Assembly (NCBI GenBank): GCA_038880255.1
Contig: JAVZSA010000022.1
Location: 1-19,130 of the forward strand
Reading direction: 5' to 3'
DNA length: 19,130 bases
From: ARK-15 sp038880255
GTDB lineage: Archaea > Thermoplasmatota > Thermoplasmata > Thermoplasmatales > ARK-15
This document shows positions 9,684-16,283 of this stretch, one piece after another; positions within the stretch are counted from its first letter, which is position 1, and each line of letters opens with the position of its first letter. The position numbers and the translations under genes are program-made. The notes beneath the pieces are model-generated. The model saw only the letters and a list, made by a program, of their open reading frames with translations. It had not been told where the DNA came from and searched no databases.

Positions 9684-10952
9684 ATGGAAGAAAAAATAAA
9701 AAAATTAAGAGGATTTAGAGAATTATATCCAGAAGAAATGGAGGCAAGGGCAATAATATTTAAAAAAATGAAAGAAATATCTAGAAATTTTAATTTCAAG
9801 GAAATTGATACTCCAAGTGTTGAACCACTTGATTTATTTAAAATGAAGAGTGGGGAGGAAATTGTATCACAAACCTTTTCTTTTATAGATAAAGGAAACA
9901 GGGAAATAACATTAGTACCGGAGATTACTCCCATTGTTGCAAGAATGGTAGCACAAAGGAAAAATATGATAAAACCAATAAAATGGTATTCCATACCAAA
10001 ATTATGGAGATATGAAGAACCCCAATCTGGTAGGTTAAGAGAATTTTATCAATATAATGCTGATATTTTTGGTATTTCAGGTGTTGAAGCAGATGCGGAA
10101 ATTATAGCCCTTTCCCAAGCTATCCTTGAATCCCTAGGGCTGAGAGATAAATACATAATGAGAATAAGTGATAGATTACTTATGGAAGAAATATTAAAAA
10201 ATTTTAAAATAAAAGAAGTAGGAAGTGCATTAAGATTAATAGATAGAATGGAAAAAATAGGTGAAAATAAATTCAAAGAGGAGTTTGAAAAAATATCAAA
10301 GGATGTTGACATAATGGAGTTCATAAAACTAAAGGGGGATCTGAATTTAATAGAAAAAAAACTGGATGGTATTATTGGTGAAAGCATATTGAATAGATTA
10401 AGAAATCTTGAGGAGTATTTGAAGGAATATGATTATGGAAATTTTATCTTTGATTTATCAATTGTAAGAGGCATTGCATATTACACAGGCATAGTATTCG
10501 AGGCGCATGATTATAAAGGTGAATTAAGGGCGATATTGGGTGGTGGTAGATATGATAATGTTGTTTCCTTATTTGATGGTGAAAATGTTCCTGCAGTGGG
10601 GTTTGGTATGGGTGATGCGGTACTAGAGATATTAATGAAAAGAGAGAATTTATGGCCTAACGTTAGGCAAAGACCAGATTATTTTATAGCCATACAGGGT
10701 AATGCAAGAAAGCTTGGAATCATTGTTGCAAAGAGCCTGAGAGAAAAAGGATACATTGTAGATCTTGATTTAAGTAATAAGCCGCTTTCAAACCAGATGA
10801 AATATGCGGACAAAATTGAATCTAAATACGTTATCATTATTGGAGAAAATGAAATGAAAAAGAATATTGTTAATGTAAGGGAGATGGAGTCTGGGAAACA
10901 AATTGAAATAAAAGTTGAAGATCTTTTGAAAGGATATAAATTATTTTCATAA
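9684..10952 (+). CDS. hisS: Histidyl-tRNA synthetase
   Basis: A class II aminoacyl-tRNA synthetase of 422 residues that charges tRNA-His. Motifs seen in order: ITLVPEITPIVAR (about 75-87), motif 2 (LWRYEEPQSGRLREFYQYNADIFG, starting about 107), the HisRS-specific loops IVRGIAYYTG (about 260-269) and LGGGRYDN (about 285-292), motif 3 region VGFGMG (about 305-310), and a C-terminal anticodon-binding domain (about 330-420). Length and motif order are normal. The gene is divergent from the 23S rRNA and is followed after 43 bp by the acetyl-CoA synthetase gene, which has its own promoter. Confidence 0.96.
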   Translation: MEEKIKKLRGFRELYPEEMEARAIIFKKMKEISRNFNFKEIDTPSVEPLDLFKMKSGEEIVSQTFSFIDKGNREITLVPEITPIVARMVAQRKNMIKPIKWYSIPKLWRYEEPQSGRLREFYQYNADIFGISGVEADAEIIALSQAILESLGLRDKYIMRISDRLLMEEILKNFKIKEVGSALRLIDRMEKIGENKFKEEFEKISKDVDIMEFIKLKGDLNLIEKKLDGIIGESILNRLRNLEEYLKEYDYGNFIFDLSIVRGIAYYTGIVFEAHDYKGELRAILGGGRYDNVVSLFDGENVPAVGFGMGDAVLEILMKRENLWPNVRQRPDYFIAIQGNARKLGIIVAKSLREKGYIVDLDLSNKPLSNQMKYADKIESKYVIIIGENEMKKNIVNVREMESGKQIEIKVEDLLKGYKLFS

Positions 10953-10954
10953 CA

Positions 10955-10991
10955 TTTTATATAGCCTTTTTATTTATAAGAAATTGGTGGT
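10955..10991 (+). promoter_or_regulatory. Promoter and ribosome binding site of ADP-forming acetyl-CoA synthetase
   Basis: TTTTATATA at 10955-10963 is a good TATA box just after the hisS stop and predicts transcription from about 10985. GGTGGT at 10986-10991 then serves as Shine-Dalgarno for the ATG at 10996. The short leader supports this ATG over the upstream in-frame TTG (10984) and GTG (10987). Confidence 0.65.
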
Positions 10992-10995
10992 ATTA

Positions 10996-13092
10996 ATGGA
11001 AAGCTTAGATTATATGTTTAAGCCAAAATCAATTGCAATTGTAGGGGCTTCCCGTGATCCACATTCAATAGGTTTCAGTGTTGTAAAAAATTTATTGGAT
11101 TCTAAATATGGAGGAAAGATATTTCCAGTAAATCCTAAGGCTGATGAAATACTCGATTTAAAATGTTATCATAATGTAATGGAAGTACCGGATGAGATTG
11201 ATCTTGCTGTAATAACAGTTCCAGCCGCAATTACTCCTGGTGTAGTTGAAGAATGTGGAAAAAAAGGAGTTAAAGGTGTTGCTATAATAGCTTCAGGTTT
11301 TAGTGAAATAGGGAGGGAGGATCTTGAAGAAAAAGTACTTGAAATTGCTAAAAAATATAATATTAGAATTTTAGGACCGAATATTGTGGGAATAATGAGT
11401 AATCCAATGAAAATGAATGCATCTTTCGGTCCTTATTTACCATATCCTGGTAAAATAACCATGATTTCCCAAAGTGGTGCATTACTTATTGCTTTGGATA
11501 GCAGAACGTGGGTTGACCGTGTTGGCATGTCATATTTAATAAGTATAGGGAATATGAGTGATCTGGATTTTGCTGATGTGATAGAATATTTTAAAAATGA
11601 TGAGGATACAAAATGTATATCACTTTATGTTGAAGGAATTAAAAATGGAAGGAAATTCATAGATGTATGTAAAAAAATACTTGAAAAACCCATTGTTGCA
11701 TTAAAATCTGGGATTTCTGAGAGGGGTTCAATAGCTGCTGCTTCCCATACAGGTTCATTAGCAGGCTCTGGGAAAGTTTATTCAGCAGCATTTAAGCAGG
11801 CTACAGTAGTACAGGCATACACACTAGATGATCTTTTTGATAGATCTTTGGCTCTCTCACTACAGCCACCTATGAGGGGTGAAAATCTTTTAATTATAAC
11901 AAACGGCGGTGGTGTTGGTGTTCTAGCCACAGATGCTGCTGAAAAATACGGAATTCCGTTAAAGGATCCTCCAGAGGATTTGAAAGAAAAATTAAAACAA
12001 ATAATGCCCGAATTTGGAAGTGTAAAAAATCCTATTGATATTACAGGTATGGCCTCTGCAGAATGGTATGGTAAGGCATTAAAAATTGCACTTCAACATC
12101 CTTGGGTGAATGGTGTTACTGTTCTTTACTGTGAGACATCAGTTTCAGATCCAAGGGAATTATCTATGGAAATTTTTGAGGCTTCTAATTGTAATAGATC
12201 AGATAAACCAATAACTGTGTCATATGTTGGTGGAGAAGTGACAGAAAGGGCAATTGAATGGCTTCAAAAGAAGGGAATTCCAGTATTTAGATCACCTGAC
12301 AGAGCAATTAGTGCAATGGCAGCATTAAGAGAATATGGGAGATTTATAGAAAAGGGCTTTGATGAATTTTACAGATTTGAGGATGTGGAAGTAAATAAAG
12401 TAAGGGAGATTTTGGACAAAATAAAAAATGAAGGAAGGAATTACGTCACTGAAGTAGAAGCAAAAGAAATTTTGGCAGCCTATAAAATCCCAGTGGCAAA
12501 AACTCTTCTTGCAAAAAATAAAGAGGAAGCAATTCAACTTTCAAAGAATTTAAAATATCCCCTTGTGGCAAAAATTGTTTCACCACAAATTATACATAAA
12601 AGTGATGTTGGCGGTGTAGTTTTAAATATAAAAAACGAAATTGAACTTGAACAAGCATATGATAAAATTATGAATAATGTAAAGAAGAATGTATCAAACG
12701 CTGAAATTCTCGGTATTGCATTACAAGAAATGGCACCTCAAGGTGTAGAGAGTATAATAGGTTCCACAAAAGATATACAATTTGGGCCTACAGTAATGTT
12801 CGGTTTGGGTGGAATATTTGTTGAAATTATGAAAGATGTTAGTTTTAGAATTGCACCATTTTCAAAATCAACTGCAATTGATATGATTAATGAGCTCAAT
12901 GGGAAATCAATACTATATGGTGTAAGAGGTGAAAAACCTAAGGATATTGAATCACTCAGTGATGCAATTAGTAGAATTTCACAGCTTGTTACAGAATTTC
13001 CAGAAATAAAGGAACTTGATGCAAATCCAACACTCGTTTATGAAAATGGTATTTGTGTTGTAGATGCAAGAATAATACTAGAGAAAAAGTGA
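10996..13092 (+). CDS. ADP-forming acetyl-CoA synthetase, fused alpha-beta
   Basis: A 698-residue single-chain acyl-CoA synthetase (NDP-forming). It interconverts acyl-CoA + ADP + phosphate and acid + CoA + ATP, allowing ATP to be made from acetyl-CoA in archaea. Order of domains: CoA-binding Rossmann domain (SIAIVGASRD, about 12-21), succinyl-CoA ligase-like domains with the phosphorylated histidine in AASHTGSLAGSG (His about 251) and an ITNGGGVGVLATDAAE segment (about 301-316), then a C-terminal ATP-grasp domain starting near 480, with PLVAKIVSPQIIHKSDVGGV (second conserved His about 534). In Pyrococcus and relatives the alpha and beta parts are separate chains; here they are fused alpha-beta. 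The acyl substrate cannot be read from sequence. moaC follows after 5 bp, so the two are probably co-transcribed. Confidence 0.93.
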   Translation: MESLDYMFKPKSIAIVGASRDPHSIGFSVVKNLLDSKYGGKIFPVNPKADEILDLKCYHNVMEVPDEIDLAVITVPAAITPGVVEECGKKGVKGVAIIASGFSEIGREDLEEKVLEIAKKYNIRILGPNIVGIMSNPMKMNASFGPYLPYPGKITMISQSGALLIALDSRTWVDRVGMSYLISIGNMSDLDFADVIEYFKNDEDTKCISLYVEGIKNGRKFIDVCKKILEKPIVALKSGISERGSIAAASHTGSLAGSGKVYSAAFKQATVVQAYTLDDLFDRSLALSLQPPMRGENLLIITNGGGVGVLATDAAEKYGIPLKDPPEDLKEKLKQIMPEFGSVKNPIDITGMASAEWYGKALKIALQHPWVNGVTVLYCETSVSDPRELSMEIFEASNCNRSDKPITVSYVGGEVTERAIEWLQKKGIPVFRSPDRAISAMAALREYGRFIEKGFDEFYRFEDVEVNKVREILDKIKNEGRNYVTEVEAKEILAAYKIPVAKTLLAKNKEEAIQLSKNLKYPLVAKIVSPQIIHKSDVGGVVLNIKNEIELEQAYDKIMNNVKKNVSNAEILGIALQEMAPQGVESIIGSTKDIQFGPTVMFGLGGIFVEIMKDVSFRIAPFSKSTAIDMINELNGKSILYGVRGEKPKDIESLSDAISRISQLVTEFPEIKELDANPTLVYENGICVVDARIILEKK

Positions 13093-13097
13093 GATAA

Positions 13098-13523
13098 ATG
13101 ATAGATATAAGTGAAAAAGACGTGAGGCTTAGAATTGCAGTAGCATCTGGCGAAATTGTTTTAAAAAATAGCACTGTAAAATCAATTGTGGAAAAAGAAG
13201 TAAAGAAAGGGGATGTTTTTGAATTTGCAAAGGCATCTGCACTTTTTGCAATTAAAAATACATCAAACATAATACCTCATGCACACCCGATTCCAATAGA
13301 ACATGTTGATATTAAATTTACAGTGGATATGAATAGAATAAGGGTAGAATGTATGGTAAAGGCACATTACAAAACAGGGGTGGAAATGGAAGCACTTGTG
13401 GGAGTTTCAACCGCTCTATTGACAATATGGGATATGGTAAAATATCTTGAAAAGGATGAAAATGGACAATACCCATTTACAGAAATAAAAAATATAAGTG
13501 TAGTAAAAAAAGAAAAAATTTAA
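13098..13523 (+). CDS. moaC: Cyclic pyranopterin monophosphate synthase MoaC
   Basis: A 141-residue enzyme that converts the MoaA product (3',8-cyclo-7,8-dihydro-GTP) to cyclic pyranopterin monophosphate in molybdenum cofactor synthesis. Conserved pieces: MIDISEKDVRLRIAVASG at the N terminus, IPHAHPIPIEHVDI (about 59-72), YKTGVEMEALVGVSTALLTIWDMVK (about 91-115). Asp112 and Lys115 of the WDMVK motif match the catalytic Asp and Lys of the E. coli enzyme. The usual CHP is AHP here. It lies 5 bp after the acetyl-CoA synthetase gene, probably in the same transcript. The metabolic link is unclear. It suggests the organism makes molybdopterin or tungstopterin. Confidence 0.94.
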   Translation: MIDISEKDVRLRIAVASGEIVLKNSTVKSIVEKEVKKGDVFEFAKASALFAIKNTSNIIPHAHPIPIEHVDIKFTVDMNRIRVECMVKAHYKTGVEMEALVGVSTALLTIWDMVKYLEKDENGQYPFTEIKNISVVKKEKI

Positions 13524-13540
13524 TTTTTTATTGATACTTA
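13508..13540. terminator. Convergent AT-rich terminator region between moaC and HU
   Basis: moaC and the HU gene end 4 bp apart on opposite strands. The junction holds A-rich then T-rich runs (AAAAAAGAAAAAATT followed by TAATTTTTTATTG), which give a T tract to both transcripts. Archaeal termination commonly uses such T-rich tracts. No strong hairpin is seen. Confidence 0.4.
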
Positions 13541-13797
13541 ATTTTACTAGAGGCCCTAAATGTAAATTTCTTTTTGCTTGGTATATTAATTATTTGCTTA
13601 GTTCTGGGATTTCTTGCTTTTCTTTCCTTTTGTACTCTGCGCTCAAATATTCCGATTCCCACCAGGTTTACCTTCTTACCATTGTTTACAGAGTTCACTA
13701 TCTCATTTAGAAATGTTTTAATAACGTCTCTGGCTACTTTTTGTGTGACATTTGTTTTTTTGGCTACACTTTTACTCAGTTCACTAATCCCCACCAT
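13528..13797 (-). CDS. HU/HTa-type histone-like DNA-binding protein
   Basis: An 89-residue bacterial-type HU fold protein, the size of HU. Two N-terminal helices (MVGISELSKSVAKKTNVTQ onward) form the dimer body. VNLVGIGIFERR (about 43-54) corresponds to the HU VxLxGFGxF strand, and ARNPRT (61-66) carries the conserved Asn-Pro of the DNA-inserting arm (Pro64), followed by IINIPSKKKFTFRASSKIK. Thermoplasmata use HTa, an HU relative acquired from bacteria, as main chromatin protein, so this is probably the HTa orthologue. The start has GGTGGTGAT about 5-8 bases upstream and a strong TATA box further up. The product is basic, as expected. It ends 4 bp from convergent moaC. Confidence 0.93.
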   Translation of the reverse strand: MVGISELSKSVAKKTNVTQKVARDVIKTFLNEIVNSVNNGKKVNLVGIGIFERRVQKERKARNPRTKQIINIPSKKKFTFRASSKIKYQ

Positions 13798-13856
13798 TTT
13801 TAATCACCACCTTGTTATTTATAATACAAATTGTAATTTGACTATATAAATATTAC
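13798..13856 (-). promoter_or_regulatory. HU gene promoter and ribosome binding site
   Basis: On the minus strand, TATTTATATA (plus-strand 13844-13853) is a near-consensus archaeal TATA box. Transcription is predicted near 13820, giving a leader of about 20 nt that contains AAGGTGGTGAT before the ATG. This is among the strongest promoter/ribosome-binding combinations in the window and fits an abundant chromatin protein. Confidence 0.7.
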
Positions 13857-13880
13857 TATTAGAATACCAGGAAAATTTGG

Positions 13881-13901
13881 ATTTTACTAGATTCCCTGAA
13901 T
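13881..13901 (-). repeat. Short imperfect copy of the HU 3' coding end
   Basis: This stretch matches 13541-13561 (inside the HU gene) at 18 of 21 bases, 340 bp away in the same orientation. Read on the minus strand it gives FRESSKI against FRASSKI in HU. The match does not extend further on either side, so it may be chance or the last trace of a duplicated HU gene. Confidence 0.3.
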
Positions 13902-14024
13902 TTTTAAAATTAATATAAAATAATTTTTTTGAAAATTTTTATTTGAAAATAGGAAAATGTATAATCTTAAAAATTTTTTAAAAATAATAATAGATTAGCC
14001 TGTAAAATTAGGATTTTTTATTCA

Positions 14025-14046
14025 ATTTCAACTTTTTAGTTGAAAT
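14025..14046. promoter_or_regulatory. Palindrome upstream of the S66 peptidase promoter (possible operator)
   Basis: A perfect 9-bp inverted repeat, ATTTCAACT and AGTTGAAAT, separated by TTTT. It ends 12 bp before the TATA box (14059-14067). A binding site for a dimeric transcription factor is the simplest reading. A terminator hairpin is less likely because the nearest upstream plus-strand gene ends about 500 bp away. Confidence 0.45.
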
Positions 14047-14058
14047 ATTTTAAAAAAG

Positions 14059-14067
14059 TTTATATTA
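14059..14067 (+). promoter_or_regulatory. TATA box of the S66 peptidase gene (leaderless)
   Basis: TTTATATTA, preceded by a purine-rich stretch (AAAAAAG) that may act as BRE. Its centre is 26 bp upstream of the ATG at 14089, so the message probably starts at the start codon. This supports the ATG over the in-frame TTG at 14077. Confidence 0.65.
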
Positions 14068-14088
14068 TTAACAATCTTGTTAAATAAT

Positions 14089-15009
14089 ATGAAACCAAGG
14101 AGACTGAAAAAAGGTGGTCATATTAGAATAATTGCTCCCGCAAGCCCACCAAATCTTAGAAACCTTACTATTGGTGTTGAAAAATTAAGAAAATTGGGTT
14201 ATAAGGTGAGCTTTGGAGAGAATATTAGAAAAATAAAAAGAATCGGCTACCTTTCAGCTCCCGATAACGATAGGGCTAAGGAATTAGAGTCCGCATTTCT
14301 TGATGATTCAATTGATGCAATATTTTGCGCAAGAGGTGGTTATGGATCCATAAGAATACTACCTCTAATAGACTTTGACATTATAAAGGATCATCCAAAA
14401 ATATTTTTAGGATACAGTGACATAACCGCACTTCATATAGCAATAAATCAAAAGGCGGATCTTATTACATTTCATGGTCCCATGCCTGGGGTGGATTATG
14501 AAGTCATATCCGATAGTTTTCTAAAATTTATGATGGATTTTTTATCAGGTGAAACAATGGATTTAGAATCACAAATAACAAGGATTGTTGGGATTTTAGT
14601 GGAAGGAAATGAAGAGGGAATAAGTGCTGGAACAAATTTTTCACTTGTTACATCATTAATAGGGACAGATTATCAATTAAAGGCGCATGATAGAATTCTT
14701 TTTTTGGAAGATGTATCTACAAGTATATACGATATTGATAGATATATGGCAGAACTTTGGTTGACAAGAATTCTTTATAGAGTGAAGGGGTTAATATTTG
14801 GCGATTTTACCCAAATACCCGTAGACGAAGGCCCAACTCCATCACTTCAGGAAATTATATATTACTATGTAAGTAATATGAAAAAACCTGCAATATATGG
14901 TTTACCATTTGGTCATGGAAAAGATCAGATGATAATACCATTAAACGCAAGGATAAGATTGTCCACCGAAGAACCATTTATAAAATTACTTGAGGATGTT
15001 TTGGATTAG
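14089..15009 (+). CDS. S66-family serine peptidase (LD-carboxypeptidase / MccF-like)
   Basis: A 306-residue member of peptidase family S66, which contains bacterial LD-carboxypeptidases (murein recycling) and MccF (cleaves microcin C). The family motifs are clear: IRIIAPASPP near the N terminus, FCARGGYGSIRILP (about 79-92), the nucleophile in GYSDITALH (Ser110), FLEDV with the catalytic Glu207, and GLPFGHGKDQ with the catalytic His276. All three catalytic residues are present, so it is probably active. Archaea of this kind lack murein with LD-peptide bonds, so the true substrate is unknown; uptake or detoxification of peptides or of peptidyl-nucleotide compounds is possible. The gene stands alone with its own leaderless promoter. 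Confidence 0.9.
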   Translation: MKPRRLKKGGHIRIIAPASPPNLRNLTIGVEKLRKLGYKVSFGENIRKIKRIGYLSAPDNDRAKELESAFLDDSIDAIFCARGGYGSIRILPLIDFDIIKDHPKIFLGYSDITALHIAINQKADLITFHGPMPGVDYEVISDSFLKFMMDFLSGETMDLESQITRIVGILVEGNEEGISAGTNFSLVTSLIGTDYQLKAHDRILFLEDVSTSIYDIDRYMAELWLTRILYRVKGLIFGDFTQIPVDEGPTPSLQEIIYYYVSNMKKPAIYGLPFGHGKDQMIIPLNARIRLSTEEPFIKLLEDVLD

Positions 15010-15021
15010 TTTGGGAAAGGA

Positions 15022-15057
15022 TTTATTAATTGTAATGTATTATCATATCATGAGGTG
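15022..15057 (+). promoter_or_regulatory. Citrate synthase promoter and ribosome binding site
   Basis: TTTATTAAT at 15022-15030 is a TATA-like box predicting transcription from about 15052, and GAGGTG at 15052-15057 is a Shine-Dalgarno sequence 5 bases before the ATG at 15063. The predicted leader is therefore very short and consists mainly of the ribosome binding site. Confidence 0.5.
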
Positions 15058-15062
15058 TTTTT

Positions 15063-16217
15063 ATGCCAGAAAGTGAAGAAATTAGTAGAGGACTAGAAGA
15101 TGTAAATATAAAATGGACCAGGCTCACTACTATTGACGGTGAAAAAGGAATACTTAGGTATGGTGGTTATGCAATTGAAGAAATTATAAACAGCAAAGCA
15201 AAAGCCGAAGAAATACAGTACCTTTTCCTTTATGGGAAATTACCTAACAAGGATGAATTAAAAAAATTTAAAGAAAATGTTGAAAAGGGATATAAAATAC
15301 CAGAGCATCTTATTGAATCACTTAGAAAATTATCGAAGGATTCAGATGCTGTGGCAATGCAAATGACTGCCTTTGCTTGCTTGGCTTCTTCTGAAACAAA
15401 GTTTAAATGGAATAAGGAAACAAATAGAGAAGTAGCGGCTGTTTCTATAGGTAAAATGGCTGCAATTACAGCTAATGTTTATAGACATTTTATGGGTATG
15501 GATCCTGTGGTTCCAGAACCATCAGATTCATATGCGAGAAGTTTTTTGAAAGCAGCATTTGGAAAGGAGCCATCAGATGCGATGGTGGATGCGATGAATA
15601 CTGCACTAATTTTATACATTGACCATGAAGTCCCTGCCAGTACAACAGCAGGCCTTGTGGCGGTTTCAACACTTACAGATATTTATTCCGGGGTGACGGC
15701 TGCACTTTCAGCCTTGAAAGGTCCTTTACACGGAGGAGCAGCAGAGGCTGCAATTGCCCAGTTTGCTGAGATTGGTGATGAGTCAAAAATTGACGATTGG
15801 TTCAAAAATAACATATTATCTGGAAATAGAAGGTTAATGGGATTTGGTCATAGGGTTTACAAAACGTATGATCCTAGGGCAAAAATATTTAAAAACATAG
15901 CAGAAAGTTTATCAAGGAACAATGAGGAAGCTAATAAACTTTTCAGGATAGCAAAAAAACTTGAGGAATTGGGTATAAAGCAGTATGGTTCCAAAGGGAT
16001 ATATCCAAATACAGATTATTATTCTGGTATTGTTTACATGAGCATTGGCTTTCCCCTTAGAAATAATATATATACAGGTCTATTTGCACTTTCAAGGATA
16101 ACAGGATGGCAAGCACATTTTATAGAATATGTTGAAGAACAACATAGATTGATAAGGCCAAGAGCTGTTTATAAAGGACCTGAGCCAAGACCGTTTGTAC
16201 CAATAGAAAAAAGATAA
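15063..16217 (+). CDS. Citrate synthase
   Basis: A 384-residue citrate synthase of the short archaeal/Gram-positive type; it condenses oxaloacetate and acetyl-CoA. Catalytic residues are visible: His223 in GPLHGGAAEA, His263 in MGFGHRVYKTYDPRA, and an Asp in YPNTDYYSGIVY (Asp318). HEVPAST (about 188-194) and the C-terminal RPRAVYKGP with its CoA/substrate-contacting arginines are also present. Archaeal enzymes of this family may also use propionyl-CoA (2-methylcitrate synthase), which sequence does not exclude. It has its own promoter and is followed by a T-rich terminator. With the ADP-forming acetyl-CoA synthetase it makes two acetyl-CoA enzymes in the window, but they are not in one operon. 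Confidence 0.95.
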   Translation: MPESEEISRGLEDVNIKWTRLTTIDGEKGILRYGGYAIEEIINSKAKAEEIQYLFLYGKLPNKDELKKFKENVEKGYKIPEHLIESLRKLSKDSDAVAMQMTAFACLASSETKFKWNKETNREVAAVSIGKMAAITANVYRHFMGMDPVVPEPSDSYARSFLKAAFGKEPSDAMVDAMNTALILYIDHEVPASTTAGLVAVSTLTDIYSGVTAALSALKGPLHGGAAEAAIAQFAEIGDESKIDDWFKNNILSGNRRLMGFGHRVYKTYDPRAKIFKNIAESLSRNNEEANKLFRIAKKLEELGIKQYGSKGIYPNTDYYSGIVYMSIGFPLRNNIYTGLFALSRITGWQAHFIEYVEEQHRLIRPRAVYKGPEPRPFVPIEKR

Positions 16218-16240
16218 ATTATTTATTTTATTTTTTTTTA
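16217..16240 (+). terminator. T-rich terminator after citrate synthase
   Basis: Directly after the stop codon comes a tract of almost pure T broken by single A residues, ending in nine consecutive T. This is a typical archaeal hairpin-independent terminator. Confidence 0.55.
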
Positions 16241-16250
16241 CACAAAATTT

Positions 16251-16260
16251 TTATTATATA
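16251..16260 (+). promoter_or_regulatory. ileS TATA box (leaderless)
   Basis: TTATTATATA, centred about 28 bp from the first ATG at 16284. No Shine-Dalgarno sequence lies at the right distance, so a leaderless message is likely. Confidence 0.5.
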
Positions 16261-16283
16261 ATTTTATTAATGCTAGGAAAATT

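Noticed and set aside
9632..9994. 120-codon minus-strand open frame over the hisS start
   Set aside because: It is a shadow of hisS, whose frame carries clear synthetase motifs; the antisense product is only an AT-rich hydrophobic composition effect.
12989..13270. 93-codon minus-strand open frame across the acetyl-CoA synthetase/moaC junction
   Set aside because: It is antisense to two well-identified genes and has no recognisable features.
13857..14024. Possible small gene between HU and the S66 peptidase
   Set aside because: Very AT-rich with frequent stops in all frames on both strands; apart from the short HU-like repeat nothing stands out.
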